This document shows positions 7,826 to 15,963 of a DNA stretch of 64,000 nucleotides, in pieces. The stretch is taken from assembly GCA_041648175.1 (NCBI GenBank), contig JBAZPO010000011.1, positions 1 to 64,000 of the forward strand, read 5' to 3'. How positions within the stretch are numbered: the stretch's first letter is position 1; every line of letters starts with the position of its first letter. The notes under the pieces are model-generated. The model was not told the DNA's origin. It did no database searches and saw only the letters and a list, made by a program, of their open reading frames with translations. A program made the translations under genes and the position numbers. The stretch comes from Desulfobaccales bacterium. Lineage in GTDB: Bacteria > Desulfobacterota > Desulfobaccia > Desulfobaccales > 0-14-0-80-60-11.

Positions 7826-7879
7826 GCCCTCGTTCCCAAGCGCAAGCCTTAGCCCTCGTTCCCAAGCTCCAGCTTGGGC
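7826..7879. repeat. Direct repeat GCCCTCGTTCCCAAGC and a CCCAAGCT/AGCTTGGG palindrome
   Basis: The 16-mer GCCCTCGTTCCCAAGC occurs twice, about 25 nt apart. The second copy runs into a perfect 8-bp palindrome with a CC loop. Meaning unknown; part of the gene-free 7.3-8.8 kb block. Confidence 0.5.
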
Positions 7880-7948
7880 GCCGCTACCTCCCTGCGCGCC
7901 CGACCCTGCTTGTCCAAAACCCGCTGGCTTTAAAGGGACGGGGGAAAA

Positions 7949-7986
7949 AGTCCCCCTTTGAAAAAGGGGGATTGAGGGGGATTTGG
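7949..7986. repeat. Single C5/G5 palindromic repeat
   Basis: GTCCCCCTTTGAAAAAGGGGGATTGAGGGGGATT in pattern, the same family as the repeats at 277-305, 7737-7816 and 50947-51374. Confidence 0.6.
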
Positions 7987-8061
7987 TTTTTCACGGTAAA
8001 GCCTGCGGCTGCCAAATTACCTGTTCGACGGCATCAATCCTCCATCGCCGTCTTTAAGGCT

Positions 8062-8560
8062 CGCTTGCAACCCTGATAACGCTCGCTTAAAAAGCCTGTC
8101 ATCTTTCTCATCATTGTTTGATGCATCGCAGACCAGAGTTTATGCTGTCCCCATGCCTTGCCGGGATAAAAGTGAGACACTTAAAATCAAGTTGAGGATT
8201 ATGGCCAGGCTCCAGCCCTCCCCCCTGTGCCGCGTCCCGGGACAAGGATACTGGCCCACCATTAATCCATTGATATTAATAGCTAATTTTAGCTGGAGCC
8301 GAATATTAACCCCGGGACAGGGTCGGCACAACCCTGGCACACCCCTGGCACAACGTCGACCGGAACACGCATGCACGCGGGTTTAGACCGGGTATATGGC
8401 GAGGGCGCCTCGGCAATGTCCCGGCACATGTGCCGAAGTTGCCCCCAAAAACGACCCGCGCCCGACTATTTTCGTCGATTTTTGGCGCATTTTAGGGTGA
8501 TTTTAAGCCATGCAAACACCGTTTTTACCGTCTTTATCCTTCATTCTGAACGAAGTGCAG
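8062..8560 (-). repeat. Core repeat, diverged copy A
   Basis: The reverse complement of this stretch aligns with the cores at 19415-19938 and 54222-54828. Shared landmarks in order are AATCACCCTAAA (absent from the third copy), AAAAATCG, the palindrome CGGCACATGTGCCG, the CGCCATATACCCGGTCTAAACC stretch, a short tandem-repeat patch, TAATATCAAT, GCGGCACAGG, TTTTATCCCGGCAAG, ACAGCATAAACTC and AATGATGAGAAAG. It is roughly 28% diverged from copy B in the best-aligned 231 nt, with no length difference there. No convincing gene is encoded. Confidence 0.75.
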
Positions 8561-8612
8561 GATCTCACTTCGTTAAAAATATGAGCTTCTGCGCTACGCT
8601 CATGAGAGCGCT

Positions 8613-8694
8613 GGTCAAAAGTTCTTCCTTTTATTCTCCTCTCCCCTTGTGGGAGAGGGTAGGGTGAGGGGTGAGGCTGAAAACCTTTTGGCAA
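8613..8694. repeat. Family M2 short element
   Basis: GTCAAAAGTTCTTCC at the left and CCTTTTGGCAA at the right flank TCCTCTCCCCTTGTGGGAGAGGG. It is a slightly decayed version of the copy at 44354-44434. Confidence 0.65.
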
Positions 8695-8817
8695 CGAGTA
8701 TTATGACTATGCTTATCAAAGGCAGGTTTTAAAATGGCTTGTGCAAGAGGTCGCTTGGCCGGCCTTCCTCTATCCCCTGCCTTGACCGAAAACGCAAATC
8801 CTGGTAGTTTTCCAGGC

Positions 8818-9795
8818 ATGTCACCACAGGTAATTTGTTTGGGAGCTATCAACCTTGACCTGAAGTTTCAGGTGGAGGATCTGGCGGGTTTCCTGAAGGA
8901 CTGGGGCACCGGATTGACCCGGGGGGGCGAAGAGGCCGTATCCCGGGGAGAGGAGTCCCGCCTCAAGGAACTGCTGGGCCGGTACGGCCGGCCGGCAGGG
9001 CGCTTCGGCGGCGGCATGGCCGCCAACACGGCCTATGCCCTGGCCTGTCTGGGTATCCCGGTAACCCTGGTAGGACGCGTAGGGAATGATGCCGATGGAG
9101 AATTTCTTATAAAAAGCCTGGCCGGGGTGGATCTGGCGCACGTGATCACCAAAGGGGAAAGCGGCCGGGCCTATATCCTGGCGGACCCGGAAGGCGAACG
9201 CACCATCCTGCTGGCGCCCAATACCAATGATGATATAGACGAGCGGGATATTCCCTGGGAAGCCCTTAACAATACAACTTTTCTCCACCTCACCGCGCTC
9301 GCGGGAGACGGCCCTCTGGCGCTCCAGGGGATGATCGCCAGCCGGGTCCAGGAATCGGTGCGCCTCAGCCTGGACCCGGGGGAACTCTATGCCCGACGCG
9401 GCTGGCAGGCCATTGAAGCCATCCTGGATCACACAGAAACCCTGCTGCTAAACGAAATCGAGTGGCGGCTATTGGGGGGAGATATCAACGTTCACCCCAC
9501 CTGGGCCCCGCCCCTGGTGGTGATCAAACGGGGGGGCCGGGGCGCCCGGCTGCTGACGCCGCTTCGCCATCTGGATTTTCCGGTGGAGCTGGGCGGAGAA
9601 TTGGTGGATACCCTGGGCGCGGGTGACGTCTTCGCCGCAGGCTACCTGGCCGGACGCCTGGCCGGGCTGCATCTCAATCTTTGCGTGCGCCTGGGCAACC
9701 GGGCCGCAGCAGTGAGCCTCGGGGGCGCCGGGCGCGAGAGCTACCCGGATAAGATCTTTATAGAACGACAGATACAACTGCTGCAACAGGCTTGA
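8818..9795 (+). CDS. PfkB-family carbohydrate/nucleoside kinase
   Basis: A 325-residue ribokinase-fold sugar kinase. The N-terminal glycine-rich motif is RFGGGMAANTAYALACLG. The C-terminal PfkB signature DTLGAGDVFAAGYLAGRLAG carries the catalytic Asp and anion-hole glycines. The substrate cannot be read from sequence; ribokinase, fructokinase and adenosine kinase-like activities are all in the family. The start is taken at the internal ATG 8818, where homology to the family begins (VICLGAINLDL). The 28 codons upstream look like repeat-region translation. It is followed 147 nt later by an EhaR-like HAD protein. Confidence 0.85.
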   Translation: MSPQVICLGAINLDLKFQVEDLAGFLKDWGTGLTRGGEEAVSRGEESRLKELLGRYGRPAGRFGGGMAANTAYALACLGIPVTLVGRVGNDADGEFLIKSLAGVDLAHVITKGESGRAYILADPEGERTILLAPNTNDDIDERDIPWEALNNTTFLHLTALAGDGPLALQGMIASRVQESVRLSLDPGELYARRGWQAIEAILDHTETLLLNEIEWRLLGGDINVHPTWAPPLVVIKRGGRGARLLTPLRHLDFPVELGGELVDTLGAGDVFAAGYLAGRLAGLHLNLCVRLGNRAAAVSLGGAGRESYPDKIFIERQIQLLQQA

Positions 9796-9828
9796 ATAAT
9801 TCAGGGGAAAAGTCGGGCCACTGCTTGC

Positions 9829-9857
9829 GTAGGGGCTGGTTTAAAACCCGCTCCTAC
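9829..9857. repeat. GTAGGGGCKGGTTT hairpin repeat
   Basis: An imperfect 13-bp inverted repeat 33 nt after the PfkB gene. It belongs to the same family as perfect hairpins at 19246-19270 and 62109-62133, so it is a dispersed palindrome that may also stop transcription. Confidence 0.55.
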
Positions 9858-9942
9858 AGGGGAAAAAGCGCGGATATAAACCGCATCGACAAAAAATTAA
9901 TGATATCATCAGGCTGTAAGCTATGACAGATAAGGGGAAAGT

Positions 9943-11031
9943 ATGTCCAAGGTCCAGTTGATTACCAATTGCGAGGGTCCCCTGGCTCTCAATGACAACG
10001 CTTTTGAGCTCTGCCGGGACTTTATTAAGCCCCAGGGGGACCGGTTTTTCCGGCAGGTAAGCCGCTATGACAATTACCTGGCGGAGGTGGCCAAAAAGCC
10101 CGGGTACCAATCCGGGAACATCCTCAAGCTCATCCTGCCTTTTTTGAAGGCCCATGGCCTCACCAATGCCCAGATCGGGACTTACTCCCGGCAGACCATG
10201 ATGCTGATGCCCGGGGCCGAAGGCGCCTATCAGTTCCTCCGCGGCCGCAATTTGCCCATTTTTGAGATCAGCACCAGCTACCGGCAATTTGCCAACGCCG
10301 TGGGGCTCAAGTTGGGTTTTAAACCACAACACGTCTTTTGCACCGAACTGGGTCTGGACCGCTTTGAGCTTGCCGCGGCCGAAACCGCGGAATTACTGGG
10401 CCTCCAGGAAGAAATTACCGGGGCGCCGGAGATCGAGCTGCACGAGGCCGCATCAATCACGGACCTACCGGGGGCAGTGCAGGAGGCCGCGGCCACGCTG
10501 GACCGGATCTTTGGGGAGCTGCTCCCGGCCATGGGGATCGGCGCCCTCCTGAAGGAAGTGAAGCCCTTCGGCGGGCCTGAGAAGGCCAAAGCCGTGGCCG
10601 ACATTCTCGTGAAAACCGGCCTGAAAATGTCAGAAACCATCTATATAGGGGACAGCACCACCGACGTCCAGGCCTTCGAGGCGGTGCGGGCCGGGGGTGG
10701 CCTGGCCATTTCCTTCAACGGCGACAGCAACGCGATGAATGCCGCGGAAGTGGTGCTGGTGTCGGATAGCGCCTGGTCTATCGCGCTGTTAACCGCGGTT
10801 TTTCAGTCGTGGGGCAAAGAAGGGGTGCTGGAAGTGGCGGCCCCGGAGACCCGGGACAAGTCTCGGAGCCTGGTGCTCCCGGAAGACACGATCGATCCCA
10901 TTATGACGGGTCTTAATGGCCATATGTTAAACATTTATCTGTCCAAGGGCATCGACCGCGCCAAAATCGCCAAGGAGAGCCTGGCCATGCGGGCCAAACT
11001 CCGGAGCGAGGCCGTGGCCGCTGAGGGTTGA
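9943..11031 (+). CDS. EhaR-like HAD-superfamily protein (COG4030-like)
   Basis: A 362-residue protein resembling a family best known from methanogenic archaea, whose members are annotated as EhaR or predicted HAD phosphatase. Near the N-terminus it has ITNCEGPLALNDNAFEL. Residues 50-60 include KKPGYQSGN. The late HAD motif YIGDSTTDVQAFEAVRAGGG is intact. From memory, archaeal relatives have Asp where this protein has Asn9 in the first motif, the usual nucleophile position; if so, hydrolase activity would be impaired. The start is ATG 9943. A hairpin follows at 11048-11070. The family call is from memory and not searched. Confidence 0.6.
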   Translation: MSKVQLITNCEGPLALNDNAFELCRDFIKPQGDRFFRQVSRYDNYLAEVAKKPGYQSGNILKLILPFLKAHGLTNAQIGTYSRQTMMLMPGAEGAYQFLRGRNLPIFEISTSYRQFANAVGLKLGFKPQHVFCTELGLDRFELAAAETAELLGLQEEITGAPEIELHEAASITDLPGAVQEAAATLDRIFGELLPAMGIGALLKEVKPFGGPEKAKAVADILVKTGLKMSETIYIGDSTTDVQAFEAVRAGGGLAISFNGDSNAMNAAEVVLVSDSAWSIALLTAVFQSWGKEGVLEVAAPETRDKSRSLVLPEDTIDPIMTGLNGHMLNIYLSKGIDRAKIAKESLAMRAKLRSEAVAAEG

Positions 11032-11047
11032 GCGCAGATAAAAGCAA

Positions 11048-11070
11048 AGGGCGGTTTTAAGAACCGCCCT
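11048..11070. terminator. Hairpin terminator between convergent genes
   Basis: AGGGCGGTT-TTAAG-AACCGCCCT is a perfect 9-bp stem. Read on the minus strand it is followed by TTGCTTTTATC, so it fits best as the terminator of the minus-strand YHS micro-protein gene. It may work for both convergent genes. Confidence 0.65.
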
Positions 11071-11111
11071 CCAAATTCATCGTGGGGTCATAATAACGCA
11101 GCGCAAGGTCG

Positions 11112-11285
11112 CTATTTCTGTTTCTTGACGAATTTTTTCGGTTCCTTGGCAAACTGGTCCTTGCAGAGTTCGGAACAGAAATAATAGGTCTCATCTTCAA
11201 ACTCATATGCGAACTTTCCATGCATGTCCTTCAGGTCCATCATACACACCGGGTCCACGTCACATTTGGCTGGATCTTTGGCCAT
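11112..11285 (-). CDS. YHS-domain micro-protein
   Basis: A 57-residue cytoplasmic protein that is essentially one YHS domain. It has the opening VDPVCMMDL, then FAYEFEDETYYFCSELCKDQFAKEP, with the paired cysteines of the C-x3-C type that can bind a metal. GGAGAG lies just upstream of the ATG at 11285. YHS domains of this size are found beside copper-handling and redox proteins; here the neighbours are tpiA upstream on the same strand and a HAD protein on the other strand. Confidence 0.85.
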   Translation of the reverse strand: MAKDPAKCDVDPVCMMDLKDMHGKFAYEFEDETYYFCSELCKDQFAKEPKKFVKKQK

Positions 11286-11389
11286 GGCTCTCTCCTTATG
11301 AACTTAAACTTATATAAAGACTAAGAAGCCTCTATCCCGCCGTCAAGGGAACCGTGGCATTTCCACACCGGCTTCAATGAAGTTCTGGA

Positions 11390-12145
11390 TCACCCGGCCG
11401 CATTGATGATGGGCAAAAACAACTCGGGCTTGAGGGAAGCGCCTCCCACCAGCGCGCCATCGATATCCGGTTGACCCAGGAGAGTTGCGGCGTTGTCCGG
11501 GGTGACGCTGCCGCCATACTGAATACGGATTGCTTCGGCGTGAGGCCCCATGAACTCCCGCAGCAGACTGCGGATGAAGGCATGAACTTCCTGGGCCTGC
11601 TGGGGTGTAGCAGTTTTACCGGTGCCGATGGCCCATACCGGCTCGTAGGCGATAACCAGGCGGTCCGGGCCCGCGGCCACACCAGCCAACCCCTCGCGCA
11701 GCTGCGTGCGCACGAGCTCGAAGGTCCGGTCCGCTTCCCGTTCCCCCAGGGTTTCGCCCACACAGAGGATGACGGCTAGACCGCTCTCCAGGACTGCTTG
11801 AAGTCGGCGATTGACCGTGGCATTGGTCTCGCCGAAGTGCTGGCGCCGCTCGGAATGCCCGATGATGACATAATGGCAGCCCACATCGGCCAGCATCACA
11901 GGAGAAATGGCGCCGGTGTAGGCCCCCTGCTTTTCCCAAAAAGAGTCTTGGGCCGCCAGGCGGATGTCGGACCCGGACAGCTCTTCGGCCACTGCGGCCA
12001 GGGCGGTATAAGGCGGGGCGACCGCCACTTCAGCCCGCCGCCCCGGTCCCATCCCCTGCCGGATGTCCCGGGCCAGTGCCCTGGCTTCGGCCAGAGTCTT
12101 GTGCATCTTCCAGTTTCCCGCGATGAAAGGCTGGCGCTCAGACAT
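11390..12145 (-). CDS. tpiA: Triosephosphate isomerase
   Basis: A 251-residue TIM that interconverts dihydroxyacetone phosphate and glyceraldehyde 3-phosphate. All catalytic residues are visible: Asn11 and Lys13 in GNWKMHK, His97 in IIGHSERR, Glu168 in AYEPVWAIGTGKT, and the phosphate loop YGGSV. The true start is the ATG at 12145, giving the usual MSERQPFIAGNWK beginning; a longer frame reaching 12301 is antisense-free overlap with pgk. The start codon overlaps the last 8 nt of pgk, so the two are translationally coupled. Confidence 0.96.
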   Translation of the reverse strand: MSERQPFIAGNWKMHKTLAEARALARDIRQGMGPGRRAEVAVAPPYTALAAVAEELSGSDIRLAAQDSFWEKQGAYTGAISPVMLADVGCHYVIIGHSERRQHFGETNATVNRRLQAVLESGLAVILCVGETLGEREADRTFELVRTQLREGLAGVAAGPDRLVIAYEPVWAIGTGKTATPQQAQEVHAFIRSLLREFMGPHAEAIRIQYGGSVTPDNAATLLGQPDIDGALVGGASLKPELFLPIINAAG

Positions 12146-13340
12146 TGGGATTCCCCTCGGCCCATTCCTCCAGGGCCGTGATACCCGGCAACTTTTTACC
12201 TTCCAGCAGTTCAATGAAGGCGCCCCCGCCTGTGGAGACATAAGAAAATTTCTGGAAGTCCCCGGCCTTGTGCAAGGCCACATCGGTATCGCCGCCGCCA
12301 ACGATGGTCAGGGCATAAGATTCCGCCACCTTCTGGACCATGGCCATGGTGCCCCGGCTGAAGGCGTCGAACTCAAAAGCTCCCATGGGTCCGTTCCAGA
12401 TAATGGTTTTGGCGTTTTGCAGCGCCTCGCCAAAGAGGGTGACAGTGGCCGGACCGATGTCGGTGATGAGCCATTCCCGGGGCACTTCCTGCACCGGAGT
12501 AATCTTGGTTTCGGCCTGTTTATCCAACCTGTCGGCCACCACGCAATCCACCGGCAGGTAAAATTTCACGTTCTTCTGCAAGGCCTCGGCCATGATCTCT
12601 CTGGCCGCGTCCAACAGGTTATCGTCCGTGAGGGATTTGCCCACTTCATACCCCATGCTCTTCAGAAAGGTATTGGCCATGGCCCCGCCGATGATCATCT
12701 TGTCCACGTGCTGCAAGAGATTCTTCAGGGCAATGAGCTTGCTGGAAACTTTGGCGCCGCCAATGATGGCCGCCAGGGGCCGGGCCGGGTCTTCCATGGA
12801 ACGGTGAAAATAATGCACCTCATCCCGCATCAAAAAGCCGCCGACGCAGATGGGGGCAAAATGGGTGACCGCTTCCACCGAGGCGTGGGCCCGGTGCGCC
12901 ACCGCAAAGGCATCGTCCACATAGATATCGATGCCTTTCATCAATTCCCGGGAAAAATCGGGATCGTTTTTTTCTTCCTCGGCGTGAAACCGCAGGTTTT
13001 CCAGGAGCAGCACATCGCCGGGCTTCATTTCCGCCTTGAGCTGATCCACTTCGGGACCGATGCAATCCGGTGCCAGGTTCACCTTCTTATGCAGCCGATA
13101 GGCCAGCCGACGGGCCACCGGGGCCAGGGAGTAGGCCTCCACCCTTTGGCCTTTGGGCCGCCCCAAATGAGAGGCCAGGACCACTTTGGCGTCGGCCTCC
13201 AGACAATAATTGATGGTGGGCAACACCGCCCGGATACGAGTATCGTCCGTAATATTGAGGTTCTGGTCTAAGGGGACGTTGAAATCCACCCGGATAAAAA
13301 GGGTTTTCCCTTTGATGTCAATTTCGTCGATATACTTCAC
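12138..13340 (-). CDS. pgk: Phosphoglycerate kinase
   Basis: A 400-residue enzyme of normal length, making ATP from 1,3-bisphosphoglycerate. The substrate-binding motif RVDFNVPLDQ is near residue 17, SHLGRPKG near 58, and the nucleotide-binding GGGDTDVAL near the C-terminus. It forms a two-gene glycolytic unit with tpiA. The gap (glyceraldehyde-3-phosphate dehydrogenase, often next to pgk) is not in this window. Confidence 0.97.
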   Translation of the reverse strand: MKYIDEIDIKGKTLFIRVDFNVPLDQNLNITDDTRIRAVLPTINYCLEADAKVVLASHLGRPKGQRVEAYSLAPVARRLAYRLHKKVNLAPDCIGPEVDQLKAEMKPGDVLLLENLRFHAEEEKNDPDFSRELMKGIDIYVDDAFAVAHRAHASVEAVTHFAPICVGGFLMRDEVHYFHRSMEDPARPLAAIIGGAKVSSKLIALKNLLQHVDKMIIGGAMANTFLKSMGYEVGKSLTDDNLLDAAREIMAEALQKNVKFYLPVDCVVADRLDKQAETKITPVQEVPREWLITDIGPATVTLFGEALQNAKTIIWNGPMGAFEFDAFSRGTMAMVQKVAESYALTIVGGGDTDVALHKAGDFQKFSYVSTGGGAFIELLEGKKLPGITALEEWAEGNPNV

Positions 13341-13572
13341 TGGCAGCTCCTATTACTCACAAATTACTTATAAATTAATCCAGGTGGCGATCCACATGCA
13401 CCGCCAGGTCTCATATCCGGTGGGAAATCCATTAATAGCTATCCTGACCGCCATTCCTCCTCCCGTTGCAAAATGACGGCCGCAAGGCTCAAAGGCTTTA
13501 TAAGTACGGCTTTATGTTAATCAGAGTTATTCTGGCCGTCAATGATTTTATCTTTTTGGGGGGATTTTCCGA

Positions 13573-13594
13573 AAAGGAGGATAAGATAATGTGA
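13573..13594 (+). promoter_or_regulatory. Strong Shine-Dalgarno directly before an ATG-TGA start-stop
   Basis: AAAAGGAGG is followed by ATAAGATA and then ATG immediately followed by TGA. If transcribed, a ribosome would initiate and stop at once. It could be a leftover of a lost gene, a start for GTG at 13591 (also stopped after five codons), or a translational control element. Confidence 0.25.
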
Positions 13595-13705
13595 GTCGGG
13601 GATGTTGACCTCGGAGGTTGACGAACTCGCGGCTCCCTGAAGAGGTCTTTTGCTGGGGCCCTGGGCCAGCGCTTCGGAATTGTGTGAATGCGCCCATCAA
13701 ACCCT

Positions 13706-13734
13706 TTGACTCTTGCTTTTTACACTATTTTAAT
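13706..13734 (+). promoter_or_regulatory. Sigma70-like promoter for the mla operon
   Basis: TTGACT at 13706-13711, a 17-nt spacer and TTTAAT at 13729-13734. The expected transcription start near 13741 lies just before the first ATG of mlaE (13745), which argues that translation begins at one of the later ATGs (13757 or 13769) or from a leaderless message. Confidence 0.45.
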
Positions 13735-13744
13735 TTAAGTCTAG

Positions 13745-14539
13745 ATGTTAATTTTTATGGGATTCTCCATGGCCAATCCAATTCGTCAACTAGGGCAACG
13801 CTCGTTGAATCTGGTTCAAGAAGCCGGGGGCATGATGATCTTCCTCCTGGAAGGTCTGGGTTTGGCCTGCGTACCGCCTTTCCGGTTCCGGCGGTTTCTC
13901 CAGGAATTACAGAATATTGGGGTCAGATCCACCCTGATCGTCATGCTTACCGCGGCTTTTACGGGCATGGTCATGGCCTTGCAGGGCTATTACACTTTGA
14001 GAAGGTATGGTTCCGAAGGGGCACTGGGGTCGGTGGTGGCTTTGGGTCTGATACGTGAAATGGGGCCAGTGCTCACCGGAATCATGGTTTCAGCCCGAGC
14101 CGGCTCGGCGGTCACGGCTGAGATCGGGATCATGCGGATAACCGAACAACTGGACGCCCTGGACACCATGGCCGTTAACCCCATCCAATATGTGGTGATG
14201 CCAAAGCTGCTGGCGGGAGTCATTGCGGTACCCTTGCTCACCGCGATTTTTGACGTAGTGGGCATCCTGGGCGGCTACCTGGTGGGCGTTGTCCTTTTGG
14301 GAGTAAGTTCCGGATCATATTTTTCCAGCATGACCCAGAGCGTGGTAATGAACGATGTTAACGGCGGCATCGTCAAGTCCCTGGTCTTTGGCCTCACCAT
14401 CATCCTGGTGGCCTGCTACAATGGCTACTACACCGAACATGGCGCCGAGGGCGTAAGCAAAGCTACCAACCAGACCGTGGTCTTGTCTGCGGTGCTGGTG
14501 CTGGCGTGGGACTACGTTCTCACGTCTTTCTTTATGTAA
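13745..14539 (+). CDS. mlaE: Phospholipid ABC transporter permease MlaE
   Basis: A 264-residue MlaE/YrbE-type permease. It has an amphipathic N-terminus, the EQL-type coupling motif in MRITEQLDALDTMAVNPIQYVVMP, and about five hydrophobic segments. With MlaF and MlaD it moves phospholipid between inner and outer membranes. The translation start is uncertain among ATGs at 13745, 13757 and 13769 because no good ribosome site is seen and the promoter is very close. It is followed by mlaF after 2 nt. Confidence 0.92.
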   Translation: MLIFMGFSMANPIRQLGQRSLNLVQEAGGMMIFLLEGLGLACVPPFRFRRFLQELQNIGVRSTLIVMLTAAFTGMVMALQGYYTLRRYGSEGALGSVVALGLIREMGPVLTGIMVSARAGSAVTAEIGIMRITEQLDALDTMAVNPIQYVVMPKLLAGVIAVPLLTAIFDVVGILGGYLVGVVLLGVSSGSYFSSMTQSVVMNDVNGGIVKSLVFGLTIILVACYNGYYTEHGAEGVSKATNQTVVLSAVLVLAWDYVLTSFFM

Positions 14540-14541
14540 CC

Positions 14542-15285
14542 ATGATCAAGATCATCAATCTGGTCAAATCCTTCCGCGGTCACAAGGTCCTGGACGGCAT
14601 CAACCTCGAGATTCCCACCGGTCAGATTACCGTGGTGATCGGCAAGAGCGGCGTGGGCAAAAGTGTGCTCTTGAAGCACATCATCGGCCTGTTAAAACCC
14701 GACTCCGGTCAGATCCTCGTGGACGACCGGGATATCGCTCTGTTGAAGGGAAACAGCCTACGGGAATTCAAACTGCGCCTCGCGGTGCTCTTTCAGGGCG
14801 GAGCTCTTTTCGATTCGCTCAGCGTCTTTGAAAATATCGCCTTCCCCTTAAGGGAAAAAACCCGGCTGTCCGAAGACGAGATTGCCACCCGAGTCCGGGA
14901 ACGCCTGGTCCAGATGAATCTGGCCTCTGAAGTGGAAGCCAAGTTTCCCGATGAACTGAGCGGTGGCATGAAAAAGCGCGTCGCCCTGGCCCGGGCCATG
15001 ATCCAGGAACCGGAAATCATGTTCTTCGACGAACCGGTCACCGGGCTGGACCCGCCCATGACCAATACCGTCTTCCATCTCATCTCCAAGACCCATCAGG
15101 ACAGTGGCTATACCGCCTTGATGGTAAGCCACGATATTCCCGAGGTCTTTCATGTGGCGCACCAGGTGGCAATGCTCCATAAGGGCCGGATTATTGCTGC
15201 AGGCACCCCCGAGGAGATTCAAAGCCATCCCGACCCGATGGTTCAGAGTTTCATCCACGGGGAAGTTGACTTTCTGGAGGATTAG
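14542..15285 (+). CDS. mlaF: Phospholipid ABC transporter ATPase MlaF
   Basis: A 247-residue ABC ATPase. Walker A is GKSGVGKS, the signature is LSGGMKKRVALARAM, and Walker B is EIMFFDEPVTGLDP. The GGMKKR form of the signature is typical of the MlaF/Ttg2A group. The ATG at 14542 lies 2 nt after the mlaE stop; an earlier in-frame start would overlap mlaE. It powers the MlaFEDB-type complex at the inner membrane. Confidence 0.94.
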   Translation: MIKIINLVKSFRGHKVLDGINLEIPTGQITVVIGKSGVGKSVLLKHIIGLLKPDSGQILVDDRDIALLKGNSLREFKLRLAVLFQGGALFDSLSVFENIAFPLREKTRLSEDEIATRVRERLVQMNLASEVEAKFPDELSGGMKKRVALARAMIQEPEIMFFDEPVTGLDPPMTNTVFHLISKTHQDSGYTALMVSHDIPEVFHVAHQVAMLHKGRIIAAGTPEEIQSHPDPMVQSFIHGEVDFLED

Positions 15286-15293
15286 ACAATCTT

Positions 15294-15734
15294 ATGAGAA
15301 GAACCAATCTGGAACTGACAGTCGGTGTCTTCGTGCTGTTGGGCCTGGCTTGCCTGGCTTATCTGGCTATTAATCTGGGCAAGATGGAGATTTACGGCGA
15401 GGGTTACCAGATTTTTGCCATATTTGATAATGTCTCCGGACTCAAAAGCGGGGCCACGGTGGAAATTGCCGGGGTGGAAGTTGGCCAGGTGAATTCCATT
15501 CAGCTTACCTCCCTGTACCAGGCCCGGGTCGGCCTGAGGTTGCATGAGGGGATTAAAGTTCACGACGATGCCATCGCCTCCGTGCGCACCAAGGGGATCA
15601 TCGGGGATAAATTCGTTAAGTTGTCCCCGGGTAGCTCGGAAAATCTCATCCCGGTGGGTGGCAAGATCATCAACACCGAATCCGGCATCGACCTGGAAGA
15701 ACTGATTGGCAGTTACATCCACGGCAAGGTTTGA
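15294..15734 (+). CDS. mlaD: MCE-domain lipid-binding protein MlaD
   Basis: A 146-residue protein with one N-terminal membrane anchor (residues 8-28) and one MCE domain at about 38-118 (YQIFAIFDNVSGLKSGATVEIAGVEVG). The length equals that of classical single-MCE MlaD, which forms a periplasmic hexamer that channels lipid. It lies 8 nt after mlaF in the same operon. Confidence 0.92.
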   Translation: MRRTNLELTVGVFVLLGLACLAYLAINLGKMEIYGEGYQIFAIFDNVSGLKSGATVEIAGVEVGQVNSIQLTSLYQARVGLRLHEGIKVHDDAIASVRTKGIIGDKFVKLSPGSSENLIPVGGKIINTESGIDLEELIGSYIHGKV

Positions 15735-15963
15735 ATCTTGGCTAACGTTGGGTAAAACCGGGCAAAAAGGATATTTCCCGTCTGAGTACCCACCCTGGTC
15801 TTTAACTTGCTGTTTTTGGTCTTATCTTGATGAACAGGAATAGAATTCCTCTTGCGCCTTTGAGACAACCAGTCTGACTTAAAGCTGGGGCTGCGGCAAA
15901 GGGTTTCCCGGCCATCACCAAGTCTCCGGGAGAATTTTCGAGATTGAAGGTAAAGGAGCGCGT

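Larger units (their letters stand above)
7319..8817. other. Gene-free repeat block, 1.5 kb
   Basis: Between hsp20 and the PfkB gene I see no supportable gene. The block is made of elements M1a, M3b, the paired C6/G6 repeats, a direct repeat, a single C5/G5 repeat, core repeat copy A and an M2 element, listed separately. Confidence 0.7.
13341..13744. other. Divergent intergenic region pgk / mlaE
   Basis: No gene is supportable in these 404 nt. It contains a sigma70-like promoter at 13706-13734 and a strong Shine-Dalgarno followed by an ATG-TGA start-stop at 13573-13594, both listed separately. Confidence 0.5.

Noticed and set aside
8503..8694. Short frame containing PHPSPYPLPQGER
   Set aside because: This peptide is the familiar translation of the CTCTCCCC/GTGGGAG repeat; not a gene.
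12063..13271. 402-codon frame antisense to pgk and tpiA
   Set aside because: It mirrors two well-conserved genes codon for codon and resembles no protein; shadow frame.
13618..14058. 146-codon frame upstream of and overlapping mlaE
   Set aside because: Continues in a wrong frame through the conserved mlaE sequence; only the GGAGG near 13613 favoured it.
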